DNA of 64,000 bases. Origin: Plectrocnemia conspersa. Its lineage: Eukaryota; Arthropoda; Insecta; Trichoptera; Polycentropodidae. Of this stretch, positions 1 through 11,673 are shown piece by piece; the stretch's first letter is position 1, and the number at the start of each line of letters is the position of its first letter. The translations under genes were made by a program, and so were the position numbers. The DNA is taken from positions 2,480,001 to 2,544,000 of the forward strand of contig VTFK01000152.1 of assembly GCA_009617715.1 (NCBI GenBank). Direction: 5' to 3'. The notes beneath the pieces are model-generated. The model did not search any database. It was not told where the DNA came from and saw nothing but the letters and a program-made list of their open reading frames with translations.

Positions 1-390
1 TTGATATTGCTCCGGCTGGAGTATTCCCTAGGATTAAAAGGGGCGACACCGAGAGTTTGGTGGTGTGTCACGAATATGGCGATCGATATTCGCAACCGCA
101 GATTACATCTTGTGTGATGTGAGGTTATGTAACAGATGATAGATATCATATTTGGGTACTATGGCGTAATACGTAACAACCTACTCAATACTCGAAAGAT
201 ACAGAGCTCAATGGGATATATGTATATGTAGTAGAATTGATTTTTTTTCAATAAACATAAAAATAACCAGTGCTGCTAGGGACACACTTTAATGATTTCA
301 TATGAAACCAATTAAATCTATCTGCATTTATAATCAGATAACGCAAATCTAGTTGTATAGTGGATATTTTAAATAAAAAATAACTCTTAC
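1..390. other. Intron sequence downstream of the coding exon
   Basis: This begins the next minus-strand intron after donor GTAAGAG. Positions 1-130 are somewhat GC-richer and the rest is AT-rich. No open frame, repeat or RNA was recognised. Confidence 0.4.
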
Positions 391-453
391 CTTGTCTTCG
401 GCTTCTTCTGCGCGCCCTTCCGCTTCCAGAACTCGTTGTTCGAGCTCTGAGAG
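391..453 (-). CDS. Internal coding exon of a coiled-coil protein (partial gene)
   Basis: Read on the minus strand, a pyrimidine-rich acceptor ending TTTTTCAG (AG at 455-454) is followed by 63 nt and then a strong donor GTAAGAG (GT at 390-389). The exon is 21 codons long, so it is symmetric and could be skipped without a frameshift. In phase 0 it starts LSELEQRVLEAEG and ends AEEAEDK, which has leucine/valine/alanine spacing and the high Glu/Arg/Lys content of a coiled coil. The other two phases are also open but are low-complexity and basic, so phase 0 is the best guess. The pattern weakly resembles the N-terminal coiled coil of PLEKHH/MAX-1 pleckstrin-FERM proteins; this is from memory and the family is not established. 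It is GC-rich against very AT-rich flanks, as expected for coding sequence in this genome. No neighbouring exon of the same gene was recognised in the window. Confidence 0.72.
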
Positions 454-1132
454 CTGAAAAATAAAGAAGAATAAGATTAATAAAATTATAGTTATAATAT
501 AAACAAAGAGTTTGTTAAAGTAGTAAAAATTAAAAAAAAAAACTTAGATAATAGCTAACTGTAAAATGGAGTAAAAAAAAAAAATATACTTATAAAATAA
601 GACATGAAACTAAAAGTGTTTATTTTATTTTTATATTATATTAAAAAAATTGTTCAATTAATATTGTAATGCTGAATTTAGTCTACTACTGTAGGTATTG
701 TTTGCTAAAATACCCAACTAAAATTTACAAAGATTACATACAAGTAGTATAAATTAACACAAAGTTATATTTATATGTAATGTTTTGCTTTATAAAAGAT
801 TTTTTTATTTTTTTCTTAATTTATCTTACCATTACAATTATTTAACTAACGTAATATGTAAAATTCAAGGCAGTAATTATTTTTTGCAAACAATTACAAT
901 TTTTGTGTCACCATTTTAATTATTTAATTTATATATATTTTTTAAAATGTTTAACTTTGATTGTTGTTACCAAAAAATATAATCAGTATCTAAAAATGTA
1001 ATGCTAACCCTAAAAACAGAACATTATATTATACATCAAAAACGTAACAAGTTTGAAAAAAAATATATAAGCAAATTTAGCCTTAAAAGAATAAAACATA
1101 TGTTATGTGTCGTACTTTTTCGTATAGATGTT

Positions 1133-1170
1133 GACTTCAATTGTCTTGAAAAAACAAGACAATTGAAGTC
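1133..1170. repeat. Perfect 16-bp inverted repeat (hairpin)
   Basis: GACTTCAATTGTCTTG at 1133-1148 is followed by six A residues and then its exact reverse complement at 1155-1170. It is likely a small foldback and has no terminator-like role in a eukaryotic intron. Confidence 0.8.
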
Positions 1171-1334
1171 GATATTTGGCAAAGTTTTGGCAAATATATA
1201 AGCAAATTTTAAAACAAGAATATAATAGAATTTACAAAAACAGAATATATTTTTATTTTACTAATATTTTGTAATTTGTCTTTAAATATAATATGATAAT
1301 AATAATACATAAAACATTTTTAACAGACACTGTT

Positions 1335-1430
1335 CGCCATCTGTCGGCGACTGGAAAACTAGTGTCGGTAAAGCAGATTTCTATAAAAAAATGCGGCAAA
1401 CAGCTTTGGCTAGTCGCCGCTAGATGGCAG
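1335..1430. promoter_or_regulatory. Divergent pair of CTCF-like motifs / short inverted repeat
   Basis: The plus strand at 1412-1430 reads AGTCGCCGCTAGATGGCAG, close to the animal CTCF core (CC-x-x-YAG-RKGGC-R). The minus strand at 1352-1335 reads AGTCGCCGACAGATGGCG, a second match in the opposite orientation. The shared AGTCGCCG-AGATGGC arms also make this a short inverted repeat, so the arms could instead be the ends of a MITE. The motif match is visible; binding is inferred. Confidence 0.4.
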
Positions 1431-4400
1431 CACAAGTCCGTAAACATACAAACGTCACGCTACTGTCAAAAACGCATGTGTAAAAAATCTCCGTGAATAA
1501 TGGCGCACGACTGATACCGAATTTATATTTATTTTTTGCGACATTATTATTAGAGCGACAAGAAGACGTACCGCGTTCTTTTTTATGGGACACGTTCCGT
1601 TTTTACGGTGCGTTTCCCCGACATTTGTTATTTGTCTCCGGAACGCATCGATATTTATTGGCCTTATAAGGGACACCTGGGCTAAGCTGAACATATCATA
1701 TATAAATTATAAATAGGTTTTGTAATAAAAAAAAAACATAAAAATATTTTTTGGACTAAAATGCGATCGACAATATTATGAATATATGACTATAAAATAG
1801 ATTATAAAAAATACTTTTGTGATTAATTGCTATGAAATATGGACATTTATTGCAGAAAATAAAATTTTATAAAATGCGAAAAGTTATAGAAAATAATATA
1901 TGTTTTGTTTCTACGGGCCGCCAGATAATTTTTAACAACGAAGAGCGTAGCGATATGACGCTAAAATTTCCTTTTGGTGTAATTCATTTTTTTATTTATT
2001 TATTTTTTAATTAATTTTTGTGACACTACAACACTTTAATAATATAAAATAATTAGCTGCAGTTTTTTATTGGCATAGAATAATCACTGAACGAATTATG
2101 AACTCGTGGTCATTAAGAATTGACATAGGTATTTTACCAGTGGAAAGATATTGATATCAATGTAGACAAAAAATGCTCATTTCGCACAGGTATACCCTTA
2201 TCAGAGGCATATCCACCCGTTTTACGTCTTATAATAAAATAATGAAATAAAAAACAATTTCATAATCTATTTCGGGGATCGCTGCGAAGGCGTAATAGAA
2301 TTTAAAACACTTTGCGAAAGAAACGAGGGGAAAATCAAAAGGAGTTGCGGAAATCGATCATGCGGCATAACCCGCAAACGGGCCGCCCAAGTTGCGCGAA
2401 ACTCGATTTGAATTGGAAAACCGTTCGGAAAAAACACCATAAGATAAAAGGGCGACTGTCAAGGGTTAAGCCCGGGAACACGATTAACGAGAAAACTTTA
2501 AAAGAATACAACAAAGAGATAAATCAAGAATCGCCCGCCCCCTATATTATAATAGAAACAGAAATAAAAGAGGAAACTTTCGCAGCGGAAAAAAGTGCGT
2601 TCGAATAGATAGAATGGGGCAAAAGAAGAAGAAGAAAAAACGGTAATCGTATGTGGAAAAGTGGACGGAGAACTGCCGATATGAATGGGATCGGGTCTTT
2701 AGATACGAGAAATATGTTGGCGTAACTTAATAAGCTGCCCGAAAAAGTATTTTTCTCGCTCGATCGAAATGTATATAAGAAATATGTATACATTTATATA
2801 CAATAGCAAGAGTATTGTGCTACGCTAGTATATTTTTTTTTATTAAAAAATGCATTTCGCTATAATATAATATTGCATTTTAGTACAATAACTTGATTTT
2901 TCTCTATAGAATTATATCAAGACGTAGTGAATCCTTTTCAAAGCAATTTAATTATATGAAGATCCAATTTATGTCTTCGTCTCTATCTATTCTTCTCAAT
3001 CTTTGTTCTCTATAAATAAAACAAAATTAAGCTCCTCATCTAGTATATGTACAATCATTTAGAGTAGGATTTATCGGATGAGATACATAGCATTAGTTTT
3101 CTATTACAAATTTACTATTAGCTAATGATTAGCTAGATGTAATAGATAGTATTCAATCACTATATAAATCACACATCTATTGATTTTTTATTAATATAAA
3201 ATAAATATATTAAGCGTATAAGTATACTATTATATAGCTAGATAGGTACATTGTCGTTTGAATCAGGAGACGCGACAGAAAAGCGTAAACTTCGAGGAAA
3301 TTCAAAGGAAACCTTTGTTAGTTGAAAGTCGAGCAGTATTATAATAGCTGCAGGTCTATAGAAAGAAGATATGACAAAGTAAAAAAACAGAATGAAGCAA
3401 TAAGAAATGCGAAATTATTATTTAGCAAGATGGTAAATTAGATAAAAAGGGCAAACAAAGTATAGTTGCCAAAAACATTTTTTAATTATTATTTATAGCC
3501 ATTTCAATAAAATTTTAAATTGAAAGAGTATGACAATCCATATATTGTTAAATGAGTTTAATATTGGACTGTTAAATTATGTTAATATTATGTATGAAAG
3601 ATGTATTAGATAATCGCTTTTTAATGTATCAATAAATCACTTTTAATTATATTTTTTATTTTAATTTAAATGGTTCAATATATAATTTATTTTTAAAGAA
3701 ACCTTCTACCACCTTTCTGGCATTATTTAATTATATTAGTATAACATATTGGGGGCTTAGATTTAGTAAATTAAATATTCCGATAGCCCCATTTTCACAT
3801 CTAGAAAGAGCAAGGTCTGGAGTATAGGGTGAGCGACCAGTCAATAAGTCACATCACAAGAACACAGCAACAGATCACAGCCGGCAATAATTCAATTCGA
3901 CACTCAAATGTAATATTTCATATATATGCTTATCAAATAAACTAGAAATTCCAGCGTCTATTTAAACTGTAAAATCAAAATTCTTTATACAAAAAATTAC
4001 GATGATTAAAATCCAAACAAATAGGCATTATTTTTCACAACTCAGATTGTTAAATTTTTAAATTTGGAATTTATGTTATCGCATATTATATATTTCGTCT
4101 TATCAGGCGTAAGTAATTAAATCAATTTTCTAATGAAATAAATATGTATTTTGTAATGTTTTTTTAAAGTAGTATATTAAGAGCCAAGACGTAAATTAAA
4201 TCTGATTGTGTTAACCTACATTACTTAACATTTATAAAATATACAAGTAATATTATTGTTATCAGGTTAATATATAACGTAAATTAAAACAAACTTATTT
4301 ATGTTTTATATATTACATATTTAAAATATTATTGCATCAAATTTTATGTATTAATCATTAATTACTCATATAATTTTATAGAAAAAGCACAACACAATGA

Positions 4401-5141
4401 CGTGCGAATAATCAGTGAGAGTGTCAAAATAAAAATGATTAATTTATTATATACACATTTATAGTCAAAACCAAATTTACAGCAGATATAGGAGTGACTT
4501 TCGGCAAATATGAAGAATGCCGCTTTATGTTTTTGACTGTTTTTCGGTCAACTATTAGCAATACATATATATAAATATAAATATAGTTAAAAAGACAATT
4601 TTTTTCGAAACAAAATAAAGGCTCATAAATGACCATGGATTTTAGAGCGGCACTAGTCACATGGGTATATTGAGAGAAAACATGACCACATGTGTTGCTC
4701 AAATTTCATTCGACGTAGTATAAACGAATATTTGAGCAAGTATTCGAATATTCGATAATAATTAGAATAATGGAATATTTAACTGTAAACTCTAGACTAT
4801 GGGTCAGGGGTAGAAAAAAACAAAAGACCCTATCCTATATCAAAATAAATATATGAGTTCAAATCCGGAACTTCCACAAATAAAAACTTCTATGATTTCG
4901 CTTCCAAATTTGAGAACACGAAAGTTACGCCGAAGCAGAGCTACGCCAAACATCGATCAAGATGACTTTAAAAAGACTGAGCAATTTGAAAGATGAGTTA
5001 ATAAGTTGGGGTATTGAGGAAAAAAAGATGGAATATATTGTCATTTTTAGTCCAAGAAGGTCGAAATATCGCCCCGCCATATTTACGCAAAAAGTCCCAC
5101 CTACCGATATTATGGCGCATTTTTTTTTACATATATGATAT

Positions 5142-6111
5142 GCGACTTCGAGTAAGCGACCACACTGTCGCAAATTTCATATGCCGTCCGGACGGCGAGC
5201 GTAAATGACGTCTGCACGGCGGCTTCTGTCACGTACAGCCGGTATATTTGCACGCGATCGAAAAATGTGCCAAATAATCGCAATTTTTAAACTGTCATAT
5301 TAATAAAGTTACTCGTTTTATAAAAGTTTGTGTGGGCACTCACCAATACAATATCAGTGAAAACTTTTCGGTCGTAAATATTCAATTTACGCAAAATCTT
5401 TGTCGGCTTTTGCAAAATGCCAAACTACTTCAGAATACGAACACCACATCTGTGACTATCCTAGAATTTGTCGCCGTCGATTCTAAATAAGAATTCGTTA
5501 TGGTGTGACATTTATATAAGCCGATCTAGAAAAATACATAAGGATATTCGAAACGATTTTTTTGAACAAAATCAAGTACCGCTAATTATTTAATTTTATA
5601 TGAAAAAAAATATAATAACGATATCTGTTAGAAGAATATACTATCAAAAATATAATTAATCCCTTTTGGTGCCCTAAAATATTCAAAGATGTCAGTAAGA
5701 GTCTGTTGAAGTCCCCGGTAAGCATGTGGTATTATAACTTGACAACGTGACCACGATGCAGCGCTAGACATGCGTGCTAACCATAGGACGCCTATGCGCA
5801 TACTGAAATTGAACCGAGTTACTCGTTCTATCTCAGTTTGCGAGAAACCATATCATTATCTCTCTCACTCTCGTCACTTAACACGCGAGAGAGCGAAAGG
5901 GGAAGTATCTCACCGCTCGCGCTCGAAAGAGCAGCTCTGATTTTGGTCCCTTTGACTCGAAATAATGCTGACAATATTCGGAAGCGCTCAAAGCTGGCCA
6001 AGTCGACTGTATTACTCCCACTTTACCTCCTGTTCTCGATAACCTCGGACAACTTCCGAGATTTTAGACTTCAACTTCCTTGGCCAACTTATAGAGAGTG
6101 TAGTGCAGGCA
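5142..6111 (+). mobile_element. TIR DNA transposon, family 1 copy 1 (5' end truncated)
   Basis: Homologous along its length to 32899-33876 and, reversed, to 38537-39516. The right end reads AGAGAGTGTAGTGCAGGCA followed by TA, the inverse of the family terminus TGCCTGCACTACACTCTC. The left terminus is missing and homology starts near 5142. The interior holds a GC-rich palindrome around GCCGTCCGGACGGC and an inverted pair of GAGAG-rich arms. The 149-codon open frame at 5838-6287 overlaps the element and runs past its end. It has no recognisable domain and is disrupted in the other copies, so the element looks non-autonomous. Confidence 0.75.
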
Positions 6112-6113
6112 TA

Positions 6114-7574
6114 ACGGTACCTAGCAGTGCTAGAAACGACAACGCCACTGCGGCCTACCGGCCTCTTTTTTATGATAGGGATGGCTGGCGAAGTGAAAAC
6201 AAATGCAGGTATTGCATACATGAAATTCTTTTTACGTTTTATACATTTTTACCTTCAATCAGACATATTTTTACACAAATAGTCTAATGAAAATTTCATA
6301 TTGTGTCACTTATGAAAACTACAAAAACAGTGAGACGTTTAAAACGTGCTTGACACATTAGTTTTTAAAATATCGTAAATCTCTGCTTCAATATACATTT
6401 TCATGAATTATTTTCAATTTCAAATCTTTCTTGCACGCGTACGGCAAGTTTGAAGTGGCACGCCACTTCACGACCTGCAATAAGGCTAAAGTTAATATCA
6501 CTTTATGAATTCTCTTTCTCCATACGTAATAACCCCGCGATGAGAAACTTTTATACTACACATGCAAGCAATATACCCGGCGAAGGGATTACGCTGCAGA
6601 AAAACTTTTCCCATACGCCGCCGCACAACAAGAAACATATACATACGTAAGTTTTTTTTCTGTATATTATTGCCATCGTGCATTTCGGCGACAAATTTAA
6701 TCGTCCCGAGCCGCCATCGGGTTATGCCGATCTGCCAAAAGGCAAATTGCATTTTCAAACCTTTCGCAAACAAGCCTCGGGAGGTATACAGATGCGGGTG
6801 GGGATTTCTGTGGTCGTCTGCTAGACATGTTTTCCTCGGTACAGTTGCCGCTTGTTTGGTTTCATTCCAAACTCTATCTCACTACTAATATTTATGTACA
6901 TATATTGTGCTGTCATCAGATGGATAAATAGATTTGAATTGTGTAACTAGCAGTGTCACTCGGGGACAATTGAGATCGTCTAATATTTGTTTTAGGTTAG
7001 CAATAGCTTAGTAAATATATAATCTTGTTATTAAACAAACAGTTCAAGTACGGTCGCTTCAAGCCTTATAATTCGTTTATGTGTATTTGTATTTTACACG
7101 CATACACTCAAACTATGTAATATATTTAATACATATTTGTATTGTATTATTAATAAAATTCGACACGCCCGTTCGAGGTATACATACAAGCAATTGCCAA
7201 GAATTTTGGAAGGCATGGAATGCTCAGATCTAATATTTATATAAATAAAATGCAAGATCTCTTATTATATAAAATAAAAAATAAATTTTCATACAAATCC
7301 AGTATAGCAGGAAAATCACAATATATTCGTTATATGTAAATAATGTGAACATTAGATATGAATTGAATTATTTTGATACCAGTAATGATTTAATGTCACT
7401 AAGTTTTTTTGCCACAAAGATAATGATATATTATAATGATGATTTATTTATTTAATTTGAATTTTTAAGCAATAAAATTTGATTTACTTTTGCTTTTACT
7501 AAATATAAAAATATATTTTTTAAGTAAAATTTTAGTGAAGATTGTGTTACGTAATATAAATTAAATTGATGTAG
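6114..7574. other. Intron, no gene recognised
   Basis: Positions 6430-6880 are less AT-rich and contain overlapping open frames on both strands (for example 6562-6888), none with a recognisable domain. The remainder is AT-rich. I see no repeat or RNA gene here. Confidence 0.35.
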
Positions 7575-8443
7575 AGTACGCTCGGGATAAGGATTCCGGT
7601 TTGTTATTGTGTGCGTGAACTGCGTGGCTCAAAACAATTTCGCTCAGAATATTTATTTTTTTTATTTTAAAAGAAAATATATGTTTATTTAACATACATA
7701 CATCTGAGCTAAGTTGGAAATTTCAACGGAAAGTTAAAAATATATTATATAATCGAAGAAACCAGACATTGATGTCATTAATTAAATATTTGCAAAATTC
7801 AAAATCTTTCACTAGTCAAAAAAATAATGAAGTCTTTAGCTATTCTTCAAAATCAAAAAGATATAAAATGGGGAAAGAAATTATTCGCAGATTGTTTAAT
7901 GGCTTGACGACTCTATTAAATCATTAGAATCCATTGAATAAATTAAAAAAATATCATTGGCGCAACGATAAGAATAATAACTTTTTTAAGCCTTACAGAG
8001 AATAGTGTAAAAAAACCAACAACATACGGATTAATGGAAAAATAATAAAAATATTTTAATCCACGGGTAAGAGAACGAATAACTTACAGTGTATATTTAA
8101 AGCCTTGATATCAATTAACCCAGATATGCCCAAGAAATTTTGTTCTCTTAAAATTTCATTGATGAATAAAAAACAGTGGCACGAGTAAAGTGACCTACCC
8201 ATGGGACAGTGGGCATGTCTGGGTTAAACCAATATCAACAAAAAAATATGTAAAATAAATCACTAGAGAAGATCGAACTTCTGTGCCACACTGCACTTTA
8301 ATGACAAATACCAGCGTTGACGAATCAGCGACTGTCCTTAAGAGAGAAAACGAGACAACGAAGTACACGCTACATCGCTTCTCCCTCTCATATACATGTA
8401 CACGCACACAATAACAAACCGGCATCCTTATCCCGAGCGTACT
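7575..8443. mobile_element. 869-bp TIR element, family 2 copy 1
   Basis: The left end AGTACGCTCGGGATAAGG is matched by its reverse complement ending at 8443. The inverted repeats run about 43 bp with one mismatch. The whole element recurs at 43292-44159. The flanks (TAG on the left, ATA on the right) suggest a short TA-containing target duplication, but this is not clear. There is no coding capacity, so it is probably a MITE or deletion derivative. Confidence 0.85.
8119..8223. mobile_element. Nested 105-bp TTAA-flanked MITE inside family 2
   Basis: TTAA at 8115-8118 and 8224-8227 bracket an element starting CCCAGATATGCCC and ending GGGCATGTCTGGG, which are inverted repeats with one mismatch. 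Exact TTAA duplication plus CCC termini is the hallmark of the piggyBac superfamily. The same insertion sits at the same place in the family 2 copy at 43292, so it predates the spread of that host element. Confidence 0.65.
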
Positions 8444-8897
8444 ATAAGTTTATGAGTACTCTTACTTTTGGACTCGATATTAAATTCTTATTTTTTTGTT
8501 TTAAACGCTACAAATAATATATATTAGTAAGTTATTTTATATGTATGTAAAAAAAATGAGAGCGGACTAAATAAAATACAATAACATAAGTGAAGCCTGT
8601 AAATATGATTTAAGTAACATAATTATATTTATTTAAGGCAAATATATACTTTTATATTATTAACAAAAGTACCGACGAGTAACTTATTATATTTTTTTTT
8701 TAAATATACATATGTATGTATGTATAATTAATTGTTATTTTTATTTTCCCGGTGTCTACCAATTAAGGTATGAAAGCAAAAATTATAAAATAATTGCCTT
8801 ATCTTTATCGTAAAAAAACATATACAGATTTATTTATAAATTATTGATAAATTCGTCTCAATATATATTTTTAAAATAAGGTACGGATACTTTAGAA
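8444..8897. other. AT-rich spacer, nothing recognised
   Basis: Unique-looking AT-rich sequence between the family 2 element and the duplicated unit. No open frame of note. Confidence 0.4.
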
Positions 8898-11673
8898 AAC
8901 GATATCTTTACCTATATGGTTCGACATATACGCGCTCACAATCTCGCGCTATGCACTTGTCAAGATTAATAACTTGTATTTGTTCATCGCATTTATGTAC
9001 ATACTATATACATAAACATTGCTGTATAATAAATAACATAAAATATATTTAATACCGTGCACTTTTTATAAGCATAAAAACTATTTATAGTACATACACT
9101 ACAGAAGTGTTCAAAGCAAAACACGGAAAATACAAAATGTAATACATTTGCGAACGGCAAGTTCTATGTTACGTCAACCGCAGGAAAACAGCTTAGTTTT
9201 TTTTCGAAAGCCTCAAACGCGGTGGCTTTTCCCAAACCGTCTGAGCCTTAATCAACGGCAGGTTAAATTGGAAAGCACACATATACACATACGTTACGGC
9301 AACCGTTAGCCCTTTAACAGGATATTTTTAAATTGTCTTTATTTCTGCAGGGACTTTTAATCCTGCGATTGTGGGATAAAACAACATTTCGTCGTAACCA
9401 GTATAAAAAAAAACATGGAAGAGGTTTGCAGATAGGCGATGGCATCCAAATAAGAAAAACTATATTTTTTGCAGGGGTTCGAACTCTGCGGCTGGCTGTG
9501 TAACAATAACACGTGTCGTCTCCCTATGCTAAGCTACATAATGCGGCAGACTGTTAAATGCACAAATGTAGTAGTACGTGCACGTGGATGGGGCCGTATG
9601 CGGCTCGCATTATTATTATGCAATCGAATCGCTTTTCAGTGCACCAAAATTTGCCATATGATGAATGTTTTTTTTTTCTGATTGCAATTATTCTGAATAT
9701 TGCGTGAAAAATATAAAACATGTTTTGTATTTTAGCGAAATGTATGCAAAATAAAAAATACTTTTTGTTACAATCTGAAAAGTTTAATCAACGAATATAT
9801 AACTAGTTATTTTTAATACAATAAAAAATATTTTTTTATTAAATATCATAGTCTGAATTAAATATGGAGAATAAGCTGATAAGATACAGTATATAATGTA
9901 CAGTGCAATAGTGGTTTTATGAATTTCATACTAAGGTAAACTGAAGGCGTTAGTTAAGTCAAAAACACGCACAATAATTCAAAAGCTACAATAGTAATAA
10001 CAGTTCCGGATTACTTAAAACAGCTTGATAAATGGGTGCCGCATAAAGCGAACTCGAGTCTTGGAAAAACAATGATTCCGGGCCTCATGACAAAAATAGC
10101 ATTTTATATATATTTTAATATCATAATATCATTTCTTGAATAAATAATAATATATAGGAGTTTTTTGCTACAAATAAATATAAAATTGATACCGTTGCAA
10201 CATATTTTCTGAAATTATATTTTATGCGAAATATTTTATTTAAAAATTATAAAAAATCATGATATTTACTTGATAATTAGTCGCGTTTTTTTAGCTGCTC
10301 AGTGTTGCCATATAGTGAATTTTCGGTGCAGATTAAAAGCAATAAAATCGTAACATTGCATTAAGACTTTTTATAGCAATATTACGAGTCAGAATCGAAT
10401 AGAGCACATATAAATTTTGAATATTACCTAATAGAAGAGCGTAAAAACAATTATCCCTTCTCAGAAGTCAACAATCTACGTCAAAAGCAATAAAATCGTG
10501 TTTAAAAATTAAATGAGGAACATTTAAACTAAATTTTGACTAATAGGAGAGCGCAAAAAATATTTTTTTCATCTCAGAAGTAAAAAATCTACGCCAAAAG
10601 CAATAAAATCGCATCATCGCAGTGGGAACGCTCAGTAATATGACGTATAATAATATTAAAAATTAAATGAGGAACATATAAACCAAAATTTTGCCTAATT
10701 AGAGTGCCTAAAACATAATTATCACTTCTCAGAAGTCAAAATTCCAAGGCAAAAGCAATAAAATTACGTTGTCGCCGTCGTAGTAGGAACGCTCAGTAAT
10801 CTGACGTTCACACTACGTCTATAATAATATTACAAATTAGATGAGGAACATATAACCAAATTTTGACCAATAGGAAAGCGCAAAAAACAATTATCCCTTC
10901 TCAGAAGTCAAAAATACACGTCAAAAGCAATAAAATCGTGCCGCCGCCGTCGCAGTGGGAACGCTCGTTACCGACACGTTTTTATTGCTTTGACGTGAAT
11001 TTTGCCTCTGAGAAGTGATAATTGTTTTGCGCCTCCCATTGACCAAAATTCGGTTTAAATATACTTTGATCAGCCCTTTTATATAAGAAGACCATAATAA
11101 TATCGGTAAGGATGGCTATCATATTTTTTAAAACATAGTGAAATTTCAAAATGCAGACAAACTATGGAGCAATATGTGAGATGCGATGTCTGTCTGTACT
11201 ATTTTTCCGCTTATTTTTCTCTGACATATGAATTGACGAAGTTTATATTTTTGTCTTGACCTAATGAAAGTTTTAAAACTGTAATTAGTTAGAACTTTTA
11301 TTAGGTTAGGTTTGGGTTTGAACAGCAAATGGACGTTTCACAACTTCATAGACATTCTCGACATGTCGCATGAACTGAATGAAAATAAAATTGTTTCTTA
11401 TGCGAAACAGTTTTATTGATTGTGCGGCAAAAGCGATTTGCAATGATGATGACACGAAACATAACGTATGACAAAAAAATTGAGTCCGATCAACTGTTTC
11501 GTGGTCTGCAAATGATATAATTCACGATATATTTGCAAGTCAAGAAATCGACCAAATTCAAAAAAAAACTACGGCGTCTCGTCAGAAGCACTGATCAATC
11601 TAAAATGTACAATTCAAGATTGATCCTTCAAAAGTTAAATTAGTTGAACTATGAAATATTGTCTTATTCACGA
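8898..11673. repeat. Tandemly duplicated 2.8-kb repeat unit, copy 1
   Basis: Starts ACGATATCT and ends near TTATTCACGA. The same unit follows immediately at 11674-16312. The left part (to about 10970) is non-coding except for a 70-codon frame at 9469-9681 that recurs with an identical translation at 12236. That identity reflects the recent duplication and not proven coding. The right part (10977-11673) begins with an inverted copy of the preceding subrepeat, so the unit contains a large imperfect palindrome. Internal tandem subrepeats and a hairpin recall Helitron/HINE-type elements, but no Helitron terminus was recognised. Confidence 0.8.
10335..10975. repeat. Irregular tandem subrepeats of about 115-172 bp
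   Basis: AAAAGCAATAAAAT recurs at about 10335, 10482, 10596, 10750 and 10922, each accompanied by CTCAGAAGT and AATGAGGAACAT blocks. Units diverge and vary in length. The same series is present in the second copy at about 13121, 13269, 13383, 13536 and 13708. Confidence 0.8.

Larger units (their letters stand above)
454..5141. other. AT-rich intron, no gene; GC-richer patches
   Basis: Mostly A/T-rich sequence with stop codons in all frames. Less AT-rich patches lie at 1320-1690, which contains the CTCF-like pair, and at 2270-2720. The 98-codon open frame at 2312-2608 in the second patch is basic and low in complexity and has no recognisable domain, so it is not called a gene. Positions 4919-5141 contain weakly repeated sequence related to the dispersed family seen near 36300 and 44500. 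Confidence 0.4.

Noticed and set aside
2312..2608. 98-codon basic open frame
   Set aside because: Lysine/glutamate-rich by composition only; no recognisable motif.
5838..6287. 149-codon open frame, the longest single frame in the window apart from the transposase
   Set aside because: Lies mostly within the family 1 TIR element, runs out of it at 6111, and is not preserved in the other two copies.
9469..9681. 70-codon open frame with an identical translation at 12236-12448
   Set aside because: Identity is explained by the recent duplication of the whole 2.8-kb unit; no domain, no splice signals, cysteine-rich but low-complexity end.
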